The notes under the pieces are model-generated. The model did no database searches and was not told the DNA's origin. It saw only the letters and a list, made by a program, of their open reading frames with translations. Position numbers and translations under genes: made by a program. This document shows, piece after piece, positions 1-6,894 of a stretch of 64,000 nt of DNA; within the stretch, counting starts at the first letter, position 1, and the number at the start of each line of letters is the position of its first letter. The stretch is from Pelorhabdus rhamnosifermentans (lineage in GTDB: Bacteria; Bacillota; Negativicutes; UMGS1260), in the NCBI RefSeq assembly GCF_018835585.1, contig NZ_JAHGVE010000008.1, forward strand, positions 1 to 64,000, in the 5' to 3' direction.

Positions 1-1
1 G

Positions 2-67
2 AAGTTGAAAAAGGCTGCAGAAGATGCTTTGAGATATTTGACGGAACACAAGGATATCCATCAATGA
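2..67 (+). CDS. 3' end of an unidentified phage early gene (partial)
   Basis: An open frame enters from the left edge and ends with TGA at 65-67, overlapping the ATG of the next gene as ATGA. About 21 residues are visible, helical and charged. Too little remains to name it. The ATGA overlap is typical of the tightly coupled genes that follow. Confidence 0.5.
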   Translation, partial: KLKKAAEDALRYLTEHKDIHQ

Positions 68-657
68 AATATTATGCTGGAGGGGTTAAGGTGAACGAAT
101 CAGGAAAGTTACCAGATTATCAGTTTAAAAAATCAACTTGTGAGCGATACGATATAAGATTTAATCGCGGTGAATGGGCAATATTCACGATTGATGAAAA
201 CGGCGGATTATTTAACTGTCATAGTAGCTACGGTGATTATGCTTATAGTTGGCCTAATCATGGCAGAAAAACATTCAAGCACTTTCTAATTGAACTTGAG
301 CGGGATTATTGGTACTTGCTTAATAAGGTATCGGATAAAACTTATTTTAATTTTGACAAAACAGTGGCCAAATGGAAAAAGGAAATCATCGAGTGGCGTA
401 AAGAATGCGAAATCACGAAACAACAAGCAAGAGATGCGTTTGACGTTATTAATGATTTAGACGAAGGAATGTCTGCTGATTATACTTATACCAAATTTAT
501 AGAAAGTGATGGAATTAGCGACCTTTGCCCGGATGCCTGGGAAGTATTTGATTGTGTAAAGGAATATCCCGGTGAGGCAATGACTTTTGCAAAAACAATT
601 ATGCCAATGTTTGCAGATATTTTGAAAAAAGAGATAGTGGCAGGTGAGCAATCATGA
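64..657 (+). CDS. Phage early protein of unknown function, 197 aa
   Basis: Not recognised. The protein is mixed alpha/beta, rich in aromatic residues in its first half, with an amphipathic helical middle part. The ATG at 64 overlaps the previous stop. A GTG at 91 has a better ribosome binding site (GGAGGGG six to seven bases upstream), so the true start may be 91, giving 188 aa. It ends in a short tail, GEQS, that recurs at the end of the next gene, and the stop overlaps that gene's start. Confidence 0.75.
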   Translation: MKYYAGGVKVNESGKLPDYQFKKSTCERYDIRFNRGEWAIFTIDENGGLFNCHSSYGDYAYSWPNHGRKTFKHFLIELERDYWYLLNKVSDKTYFNFDKTVAKWKKEIIEWRKECEITKQQARDAFDVINDLDEGMSADYTYTKFIESDGISDLCPDAWEVFDCVKEYPGEAMTFAKTIMPMFADILKKEIVAGEQS

Positions 658-956
658 CCGTAGATGTTGAATTATACGAGTTTCTAAAATCTCACGAATG
701 CCATTTTTACCGTGATCATGGAGAAGTCAAAGCGTTTGTTATTGTTGATTTCGATGATTTAACAGACTTTGTTAAAGTAGTTGGTACAAGCCATTTTGAT
801 GAGAGCGGTTTTGAAGTAACCATGAGGGATACATACATTTGCATTGATATCGACGATATTATTGACGGCAACGGTGAAGATTTAACAGCTTATAAAAATT
901 GCTTTGATGTTGATGAATACGAAGAATATTTGGGGAAGGAGTGTGAGCAATCATGA
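654..956 (+). CDS. Small acidic phage protein, 100 aa
   Basis: Not recognised. The protein is strongly acidic, with repeated Asp-rich stretches in both halves, which could suit a DNA-mimic or calcium-binding role, but nothing specific supports either. ATG overlaps the upstream stop (ATGA). The last 14 bases (GTGAGCAATCATGA, 943-956) are identical to those ending the previous gene (644-657), so the gene junction itself is repeated. Confidence 0.7.
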   Translation: MTVDVELYEFLKSHECHFYRDHGEVKAFVIVDFDDLTDFVKVVGTSHFDESGFEVTMRDTYICIDIDDIIDGNGEDLTAYKNCFDVDEYEEYLGKECEQS

Positions 957-1147
957 AGTCTTGGAATTGTATAGCATGTGGAAAAGAAATAGAAGTTGAA
1001 GATGATTATGAGCCGCAGTATTGTTGTGATGGTCGTGATTGTACATGTATGGGGCAGCCTGTGAATCCTGCGTTTTGTGATGAGTGCGAAACTAAAATAT
1101 TTAGGCAACAAGCACTACAGCAGGAACCGGAGGAGAAAGGCAAATGA
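953..1147 (+). CDS. Small cysteine-rich (zinc-ribbon-like) protein, 64 aa
   Basis: Opens with a CxxC pair (CIAC), followed by several further cysteines and a CDEC pair, the pattern of a small zinc-binding ribbon. Start overlaps the upstream stop as ATGA; the last codons encode a charged tail. Function unknown. Small zinc ribbons of this sort are common in phage early regions and often act as nucleic-acid-binding or host-takeover proteins (inference). Confidence 0.65.
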   Translation: MKSWNCIACGKEIEVEDDYEPQYCCDGRDCTCMGQPVNPAFCDECETKIFRQQALQQEPEEKGK

Positions 1148-1188
1148 TCACTAAGGAGCGGTTAGCGGAGATTGAGGCGAGGCAGTAA
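1144..1188 (+). CDS. 14-codon remnant with Ea22-like N-terminus
   Basis: A minimal ORF, ATG at 1144 to TAA at 1186-1188, overlaps both neighbours (ATGA upstream, TAATG downstream). The peptide MITKERLAEIEARQ has the usual opening of phage Ea22/ead-type proteins, which normally run beyond 100 aa. It therefore looks like a truncated relic kept as a translational bridge, although a functional micropeptide cannot be excluded. Confidence 0.35.
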   Translation: MITKERLAEIEARQ

Positions 1189-1565
1189 TGACGATGAATA
1201 TTCTTACATTAGACCAACTGCGCGATCTTTGCCGCAAGTGGCAAGAAAGATTAAGACTTCAACATTGGGATGTTGTGTTAAGTATCGTTAGGCAATCGGA
1301 TGCAGATATGTCTGGTAATCTAGGCTCTTGCAGATGTACGCTATCAACTGCGCTATCCATTATTAAATTGCTTGATCCAGTTGATTATGTTAATGATTAT
1401 TATCCTTACGATATGGAAATGGTTTTAGTGCATGAATTACTTCATTTGCATTTTTGTCCGTTTGATGATTGTTTGGATAGTAATGATTTGAAGGACATTA
1501 TGCTTGAAAGGGCGATAGAACATATTGCGAGGGCTTTGGTTGAGACAAAAAGAAAAGGTGGCTAA
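1188..1565 (+). CDS. Putative zinc metalloprotease-like protein, 125 aa
   Basis: Contains HELLHLH at about residues 84-90, the HExxH metal-binding and catalytic motif of zincin proteases, on a predicted helix. The N-terminal third has a Trp-rich amphipathic segment like those of SprT/ImmA-like small phage metalloproteases. The third zinc ligand cannot be fixed by eye. Such proteins in prophages may cleave repressors or process host proteins; the target here is unknown. Start overlaps the previous stop (TAATG). Confidence 0.6.
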   Translation: MTMNILTLDQLRDLCRKWQERLRLQHWDVVLSIVRQSDADMSGNLGSCRCTLSTALSIIKLLDPVDYVNDYYPYDMEMVLVHELLHLHFCPFDDCLDSNDLKDIMLERAIEHIARALVETKRKGG

Positions 1566-1590
1566 TTATTTATGTAGAGGAGGAATAGTG

Positions 1591-2040
1591 ATGAGCGTAC
1601 TTGACCGGATACGGACTGGTGAACTGCAAGTCGTAAAAGTTGTGAAATTGCTCCCTATTAGTGATGGATATTTCAAGGGGAGTTGTATTAACACAGCGTG
1701 CTCAGATGATCAAGCAACAAAAGAACTTCTTGCTTTAGCAGAAAGCGGCGAACTGATGCGGTGGATACCGGTGGGGGATCCGCCTAAAAAATGTGGATGG
1801 TTTTTAGCGGCAATTAATCCTGCCAATTTTAACGATTTAACGCAGGAACAAATTAATAGTTGGCGTGAGGAATTTGGATGTACAAAAACTTGGTTTAACC
1901 CAGATTCAATTGACAAGTGGTATGAGCCTAATGCACACGGCAGAGGTTGTAGGCCAATAAAAAATATAATAACTCATTGGTCTTTGTTGCCGAATGTCCC
2001 ACTACCAGAACCGCCAAAGGAAGGTGCTGACGGTGAGTAA
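1591..2040 (+). CDS. Phage protein of unknown function, 149 aa
   Basis: Not recognised. The start at 1591 is chosen because GAGGAGG lies just upstream; an upstream in-frame extension to 1525 overlaps the previous gene and lacks a binding site. The protein has a Trp- and Pro-rich C-terminal half. It ends in KEGADGE, and the coding bases for that tail hold the ribosome binding site and GTG start of the next gene. Confidence 0.65.
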   Translation: MSVLDRIRTGELQVVKVVKLLPISDGYFKGSCINTACSDDQATKELLALAESGELMRWIPVGDPPKKCGWFLAAINPANFNDLTQEQINSWREEFGCTKTWFNPDSIDKWYEPNAHGRGCRPIKNIITHWSLLPNVPLPEPPKEGADGE

Positions 2041-2236
2041 AAAAGCAATTGAGAAGAAATATGGAGTTTGGCTTGAAAGAGATAAAGGATATGACGGTGG
2101 GGCTTGGTATTGGCTATGTTTTGACAACAAAGAAAACATGAAATGGTTGTTCAATGGTTATACGTTAGTAGAAATAGAAGAGAAACTTCGTAATATGAAT
2201 ACTGATGATATCAAGGAAGGTGCTGACGGTGAGTGA
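2033..2236 (+). CDS. Small phage protein, 67 aa
   Basis: GTG start at 2033 inside the 3' end of the previous gene, preceded by GGAAGG. The centre is aromatic (YDGGAWYWLCF). The C-terminus repeats the KEGADGE tail of the upstream gene and again supplies the binding site for the next GTG. Function unknown. Confidence 0.55.
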   Translation: MSKKAIEKKYGVWLERDKGYDGGAWYWLCFDNKENMKWLFNGYTLVEIEEKLRNMNTDDIKEGADGE

Positions 2237-2429
2237 GTGCATAGAAGATATTGAGGTAGAACGCGAAATTTTAAAAGATGAAAACGCCAAACTTCGCAAA
2301 CAGATTGAGGCTATGAAGAACTGTTTAAATTGCGAGTATGGTGTTTGTGATGGTTTTCATGAAGATTGTTGTGGCTGTAATGTTATCCATAAAAGATATG
2401 CTAATTGGCAAATGAAAGGGGCTGAATAG
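2229..2429 (+). CDS. Small coiled-coil and cysteine-rich phage protein, 66 aa
   Basis: GTG start at 2229 within the repeated junction. Residues 1-30 form a heptad-like charged helix; residues 33-52 hold a cluster of cysteines (CLNCEYGVC, then CCGC), probably binding zinc. The tail KGAE with its GAAAGGGG ribosome binding site is repeated at the ends of two later genes. Function unknown; similar small proteins occur in Firmicute phage early operons. Confidence 0.55.
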   Translation: MSECIEDIEVEREILKDENAKLRKQIEAMKNCLNCEYGVCDGFHEDCCGCNVIHKRYANWQMKGAE

Positions 2430-2432
2430 CAA

Positions 2433-2702
2433 GTGAAAATATATGCCGTTTTAAAAGGCGATAAAGTTGTATTTATCTATCCCCATAGATATAAAGTGGC
2501 TAGTTTTATAGTACCTAATGCAAATTTGCTTAATGATGACGATCCATTAGCAAATAAACAATGGGCTAATCTTACGAAGGAAATAGATAAATTAAACGTT
2601 AATCAGACGTTTTATTATGGCGAACATACGATAATTCTTGAAGAAATTCCAGATGATGAATATATAAAATTGATTACCCAAGATGTGAAAGAAAATGGAT
2701 AA
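2433..2702 (+). CDS. Phage protein of unknown function, 89 aa
   Basis: GTG start, three bases after the previous stop, with GAAAGGGG upstream as binding site. Mixed beta/alpha composition, no motif recognised. Its last codons overlap the start of the next gene by 8 bases, so translation is probably coupled. Confidence 0.6.
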   Translation: MKIYAVLKGDKVVFIYPHRYKVASFIVPNANLLNDDDPLANKQWANLTKEIDKLNVNQTFYYGEHTIILEEIPDDEYIKLITQDVKENG

Positions 2703-2895
2703 AGTGAGCGTAATAGAGGACGAATTAAATACAATTTTATATGCTATTGCACAGGCATGTTTAAATAATCATCTTGGCTTATTCATAGAAGAACGATGCC
2801 TATTAACAGCCGATGGTTTAAAATCAAAAAGATTTATTGTTATCAAAGATGAATTAAGCGGCAAAGAGCATGCTGTGTGCAAGAAAGGGGCTTAG
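2695..2895 (+). CDS. Small phage protein, 66 aa
   Basis: Unrecognised. ATG lies inside the 3' end of the previous gene. Predicted short N-terminal helix then a beta hairpin. The C-terminus KKGA derives from the recurrent GAAAGGGGCT junction sequence (2883-2892). Confidence 0.55.
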   Translation: MDKVSVIEDELNTILYAIAQACLNNHLGLFIEERCLLTADGLKSKRFIVIKDELSGKEHAVCKKGA

Positions 2896-2901
2896 TGATA
2901 A

Positions 2902-3141
2902 ATGACAGCAAAAGAATTTTCTATAATAAAAAGCTATGAAGATAATATTTTTCCTAAACCAACAGATGCCCAAGAGGGCCTAAATATATTAGCTAAGCAT
3001 TTATTAGGCGAAGGCTGGATTACTGACCCGTTGCCAAATTGTCAAGCTAATACAATTGCCATATATCAGATATTGTCTAAATATCAAAATAAAAGCTTAT
3101 GGGCAAGAATTAAACAGATATTTTGGAAAGGGGCTGAATAG
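2902..3141 (+). CDS. Small phage protein, 79 aa
   Basis: ATG six bases after the previous stop, with the GAAAGGGG sequence upstream. Helical with a basic, Trp-containing C-terminus ending KGAE, again from the junction repeat (3126-3141). No family recognised. Confidence 0.55.
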   Translation: MTAKEFSIIKSYEDNIFPKPTDAQEGLNILAKHLLGEGWITDPLPNCQANTIAIYQILSKYQNKSLWARIKQIFWKGAE

Positions 3142-3142
3142 G

Positions 3143-3946
3143 GTGAATTCAATACTTGCAGGAATGATACTTCGAAAATGTCTAGAATGCAAAACAGCAC
3201 ATGATACAGAAGTATCGGTCCTTCGCGCCAAGTTGGAAGCGGCAGAAAAAGAAAATACTGAATTACAACAGGTCATTGATAGCCAGAAAGAGACTAATTT
3301 GGTACTGGTTAAAAAGCTGGAAGTGGCGGAGTACGAGCGCGATGAAGCGAATAGAATTGTTAAAGTTGCTTGTGATGATGTATTACGCCTATATAGAGAG
3401 CGTGACGAAGCGCGGCGACAGTTTATGGAGTTTTCTAAATCACCCATTTACAGTGGCATAATTGCAGAAAATAAGCAATTAAAAACGCAGGTTGAAGAAT
3501 TACAAGCACAGGTTGCTGATCTTAAACAAACTAATAGTCAACTTGCTGATGCTGCAGTTGAAAGGCCCCCATATAAACATGATTTATTAGAGCAGGTTGC
3601 TGTGATGCGTGGGGCGTTAGAAAAGTACAATGATCTAATGTGCATGTCTGAAATGGCGGCTCAGTATGGCGGAAAACTTGAAGATAAATTGAAATTTGCC
3701 AGCAGAAGAGATGCTATTGCGGCAGAAATGGTAAAAGCATTGGACACCACGCCAGCAGAAGCAGTAGAACGGGTGCAGGGGCTGGTGGAAGCGTTGAAGC
3801 CATTTGCCGAATACCAGCTAATTCAAAAATTTTGTGACGATTACACGGTTTTAGTTAATCCTTGGGGAAAAGAACAAAAGAAAATATGGCGCAGTGATTT
3901 TGACAGGGCGAAAGAAGCCCTTACAAAGTATCGGGGTGAAAAATAA
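3143..3946 (+). CDS. Ea22-like coiled-coil phage protein, 267 aa
   Basis: Starts at GTG 3143 directly after the repeated GAAAGGGG junction. Residues about 15-165 are a long heptad-patterned coiled coil interrupted by a conserved-looking ERDEA/RDEAR segment. The C-terminal part, about 205-265, has the helical domain seen in phage Ea22/ead-like proteins. Those proteins are variable early products of lambdoid and related prophages with no firmly known function. The family call rests on overall architecture only. Confidence 0.6.
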   Translation: MNSILAGMILRKCLECKTAHDTEVSVLRAKLEAAEKENTELQQVIDSQKETNLVLVKKLEVAEYERDEANRIVKVACDDVLRLYRERDEARRQFMEFSKSPIYSGIIAENKQLKTQVEELQAQVADLKQTNSQLADAAVERPPYKHDLLEQVAVMRGALEKYNDLMCMSEMAAQYGGKLEDKLKFASRRDAIAAEMVKALDTTPAEAVERVQGLVEALKPFAEYQLIQKFCDDYTVLVNPWGKEQKKIWRSDFDRAKEALTKYRGEK

Positions 3947-4237
3947 ATGAAAGTTGAAGAGGCAATAAAACTGTTACGTGGAAATAGTGCATCATGTCAA
4001 ATTTGGTCAAGGAAAAACGAAATAGCTGATTTAATCGAACAGCAACAAAAAGTGGTTGAGGTTGTGAAAGAAGTATTAATTTTATCTTATAAAGCATTAG
4101 AAAATGAAGTATGTAACGGTTGCAATTTAAGTTTAGTTATACCTAAAAATACAAGAGGATGGTGTCATGATTGTTTGATTTATCCTGCAACAGTTAAAAT
4201 AGCGCATTTACTAAAAGAATTGGAGGACGGAAAATGA
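3947..4237 (+). CDS. Phage protein of unknown function, 96 aa
   Basis: Begins at the base after the previous stop. An N-terminal helix pair contains a QQQK run; a central CNGC and a later CHDC pair suggest a small metal site. The end encodes LEDGK, part of a junction pattern (GGAGGAC before AAATGA) repeated at the next two gene ends. Confidence 0.55.
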   Translation: MKVEEAIKLLRGNSASCQIWSRKNEIADLIEQQQKVVEVVKEVLILSYKALENEVCNGCNLSLVIPKNTRGWCHDCLIYPATVKIAHLLKELEDGK

Positions 4238-4467
4238 TCAATAATATAAAACTTAGTTGCCCTTTTTGTGGGGGTAAAAATATTGAATTTGATGATTGTA
4301 AAGGGACGGAAGCGTGTAATAACTTTGAGGAATGTAAATCAGCGTATTATACGGTAGTTTGCAACATTAATAAAGGAGGTTGCGGAGCGTCTAGTGGATA
4401 TTATCAAACTAAAGAGCAGGCTATTAAAGCTTGGAATAGGCGCGTGGTATTGGAGGACAGCAAATGA
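4234..4467 (+). CDS. Lar-like restriction-alleviation zinc-ribbon protein, 77 aa
   Basis: Has the recognisable Lar pattern: N-terminal CPFCGG, a middle Cys pair, then GGCGA and the C-terminal AIKAWNRR. Length fits the family. Lar of the Rac prophage relieves EcoKI restriction by modulating the restriction-modification enzyme; many small phage homologues share the ribbon without proven activity. ATG overlaps the previous stop and GGAGGAC serves as binding site. An anti-restriction role is inference from family. Confidence 0.75.
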   Translation: MINNIKLSCPFCGGKNIEFDDCKGTEACNNFEECKSAYYTVVCNINKGGCGASSGYYQTKEQAIKAWNRRVVLEDSK

Positions 4468-4634
4468 ATGAACAAGTTAAACAAATTTATAAATATGTTA
4501 AGACAATGGAAGATTTAAATTACTCTGATTTAAACGGGGATGATAGCAAACACGATATATTTTTAACAATACAAGCGGATTGTTATAAAAGAGTCAAATG
4601 TTTTATTGAAAATATTACGGAGGACAACAAATGA
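4464..4634 (+). CDS. Small phage protein, 56 aa
   Basis: ATG at 4464 overlaps the previous stop; TTGGAGGAC upstream is a good ribosome binding site. Acidic, helical, ends TEDNK. The overlap and spacing at both ends match its neighbours, which supports it as a real gene. Function unknown. Confidence 0.6.
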   Translation: MNEQVKQIYKYVKTMEDLNYSDLNGDDSKHDIFLTIQADCYKRVKCFIENITEDNK

Positions 4635-5095
4635 ATATAACAATGGAGCCATGCTGGAAATACATAACTAATACATTGAAAGAGCAAATATTTCATGTTG
4701 CCGAAGAAGTTGCTGAAGTTGCTGAAGTTGTACATGCTGCCAGATCAGAGTCAAAGCATAAATTAATTCTTGAAATCTTGGACGTGATTCAATCGTGTTT
4801 TACGCTACTGGCCATATTGGGAGTTGAGCAAAAAGAATTAGATAAATATGTTGCTGAAATGAAGCTGAAGAACAGCACGAACGGGCGAAATTATTACGAT
4901 AAGCCGCCCAACCATTATGTAGGCAAGGATTGTAAACTGTGTGCCCATCATAAGACAAAGTTTGAATGCTATAGACATTGTGGTCCGTGTGAGCCAGCTT
5001 TTATAGCAAAGTCATGCGATAATTGCGGATTTGGCAGGTGCTTGATTGGCAGAAAAGACCAAGTCTGCGACGATTGGAAAGAGGGGGAGGATTAA
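4631..5095 (+). CDS. MazG-like domain fused to a cysteine-rich tail, 154 aa
   Basis: The first 80 residues look like an all-alpha NTP pyrophosphohydrolase: an EEVAEVAEV helix (the ExxE metal-binding pattern) followed by EILDVIQS, which would supply the second acidic pair. Residues 95-154 contain at least nine cysteines in CxxC-like pairs, probably a zinc domain. MazG-type phage enzymes hydrolyse non-canonical or alarmone nucleotides; the fusion with a zinc tail is less usual. Starts in the AAATGA junction of the upstream gene. Confidence 0.6.
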   Translation: MNITMEPCWKYITNTLKEQIFHVAEEVAEVAEVVHAARSESKHKLILEILDVIQSCFTLLAILGVEQKELDKYVAEMKLKNSTNGRNYYDKPPNHYVGKDCKLCAHHKTKFECYRHCGPCEPAFIAKSCDNCGFGRCLIGRKDQVCDDWKEGED

Positions 5096-5173
5096 CGTGA
5101 AAACTTATAATTGTGATGGAATTGTCACGTAACGACGATATAACAATATAACGCACAAAAGGGGAGATTAAAA

Positions 5174-6337
5174 ATGAGATCATACAAAAATGGATTATTG
5201 CCTGTTAAAACGTGGGCTAACGAAATAGAAGAATCGGCATTTAAACAAGTCGAGAACTTATCAAACTTACCTTTTGCTTATCATCATATTGCATTGATGC
5301 CTGATTGCCATTGCGGTTATGGCATGCCTATAGGTGGAGTGTTGGCAACAAATGATGTGATAATTCCAAATGCCGTAGGTGTGGATATTGGTTGCGGGAT
5401 GGTAGCCGTTAAGACTACTGCTACAAAAATTACAGAGGAACAAATTAAACAGATTATTGGTAAGGCAAGAGAAGTTATACCTGTCGGGTTTAAACATCAT
5501 CAAAATCCACAAGAAAGCAGTGTATTTGATAATGCGCCGTTAAATATTCCTATCATCAAACAAGAGTTTGAAAATATGAAATATCAATTAGGAACATTAG
5601 GCGGGGGAAATCATTTTATTGAGATCCAAAAAGGCGACGATGATCATATTTGGCTCATGATTCATAGCGGTAGCAGAAATTTAGGGAAAAAGGTATGCGA
5701 TTTATATAATAAAATAGCTCAAGATCATAATGCTGAATATTATTCTACGGTGCCAAAAGAATGGCAATTGGCTTTTTTACCTGCTTCATCAATGTCTGCT
5801 ACAGAATATTTAACTGCTATGAATTTCTGCCTTGAATTTGCTTATGCCAATCGTGGACATATGATGAATAAGCTTGTTGAAATTTTTAATGATGTTACCG
5901 GACATGGTGAAGAAAGTCATATCAATATTCATCATAATTATGCCGCTCTTGAAAATCATTTTGGTAAAAATGTTTGGGTGCATCGTAAAGGTGCAATTCG
6001 GATGCGTGAAGGCGAAAAAGGAATTATTCCCGGCTCGATGGGAACGCCTTCGTATATTGTTGAAGGGCTAGGTAATAAAGAATCGTTTATGTCTGCTTCT
6101 CATGGCGCGGGGCGTAAAATGAGCAGGTCTGAAGCAGATAAAACATTTACAGAGGAAGAAGCTAATAAGTCGATTGATGGCGTTGTGTTTGGCAGATGGA
6201 ACAAGAACAGAAAAGGCGGTTTAGATTTATCGGAATGTCCATTAGCTTATAAAAACATTGAAGAAGTAATTCGGAATGAATCCGATTTAGTTAAACCTTT
6301 GGTAAAATTACAGCCTTTGGGAGTAATGAAGGGATAA
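5174..6337 (+). CDS. rtcB: RNA-splicing ligase RtcB, 387 aa
   Basis: Clear RtcB family member. RtcB joins RNA 2',3'-cyclic-phosphate or 3'-phosphate ends to 5'-OH ends using GTP and manganese. Visible hallmarks include DCHCGYGMPIG, the VGVDIGCGM metal-binding segment, GGGNHFIE, SGSRNLG, an HHNYA histidine pair, and the SMGTPSYIVEG and SASHGAGR region holding the guanylylated histidine. Length is at the short end of the bacterial family but complete. A strong AAAGGGGAG binding site precedes the ATG. It sits beside a sigma-like gene and a large structured RNA with tRNA-like parts, so a role in repairing cleaved tRNA or processing that RNA is plausible. Confidence 0.95.
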   Translation: MRSYKNGLLPVKTWANEIEESAFKQVENLSNLPFAYHHIALMPDCHCGYGMPIGGVLATNDVIIPNAVGVDIGCGMVAVKTTATKITEEQIKQIIGKAREVIPVGFKHHQNPQESSVFDNAPLNIPIIKQEFENMKYQLGTLGGGNHFIEIQKGDDDHIWLMIHSGSRNLGKKVCDLYNKIAQDHNAEYYSTVPKEWQLAFLPASSMSATEYLTAMNFCLEFAYANRGHMMNKLVEIFNDVTGHGEESHINIHHNYAALENHFGKNVWVHRKGAIRMREGEKGIIPGSMGTPSYIVEGLGNKESFMSASHGAGRKMSRSEADKTFTEEEANKSIDGVVFGRWNKNRKGGLDLSECPLAYKNIEEVIRNESDLVKPLVKLQPLGVMKG

Positions 6338-6361
6338 CGATATAAAGGGGAGGGATGATTT

Positions 6362-6862
6362 ACGACACCAGTCATTGATATAAAAAAGCAGAACCGAGAG
6401 GCATTAAAGTGGATCTTAAACTTTTATGATCTAAAACAGTCATATATTGAGCAATGTGCGGCGTTTAGCGAATTGGCGGCAGTAGTTAACGATGGTATGC
6501 CTCACGGGACAAGCACAGGCAATCCAGCGGCAAATAAGGCAAGTGGTTTAATAGATATTGAGTGGAGTAAAACTTGGATTATGGCAGTTGAGCTTATGGA
6601 ACAAACTCTATCAGAGAAAAGCAGAAAGTATGTTGAGCTACGGCGTGATGCAGCACATCAATTGAAAAATAGAAATAAGCCGGGACCCATTGGCTGGGTT
6701 GACTATGTACAGCCGCGGTATGTTGAATGGTTCTGTTATCGCTATGGTAGAGAGATTAATCCGCCAACCAAGCAAGCTATGACAGCGTGGATGAACAAAA
6801 TTGTTTATACTGCCAACATAGCAAGATATGAAATATTGCTAAGAGGAAACATTTTTAAATAG
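6362..6862 (+). CDS. Phage sigma-like late regulator (RinA/ArpU-type), probable ACG start
   Basis: Encodes a helical protein with the segment NDGMPHGT, shared with the regulator at 17463, and a C-terminal region resembling sigma region 4-like helices of RinA/ArpU-type phage regulators. No ATG, GTG or TTG exists in frame between the upstream stop and TTG at 6473, and that TTG has no binding site. An ACG at 6362 sits seven bases after a strong GGAGGG, so the gene probably starts there (166 aa); ATT at 6374 is an alternative. An ATG at 6355 is out of frame and stops within eight codons. A point mutation of the start is also possible. Confidence 0.6.
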   Translation, partial: TTPVIDIKKQNREALKWILNFYDLKQSYIEQCAAFSELAAVVNDGMPHGTSTGNPAANKASGLIDIEWSKTWIMAVELMEQTLSEKSRKYVELRRDAAHQLKNRNKPGPIGWVDYVQPRYVEWFCYRYGREINPPTKQAMTAWMNKIVYTANIARYEILLRGNIFK

Positions 6863-6894
6863 TCATTGACCAATTAGCAAGATTTCAGGATTAT

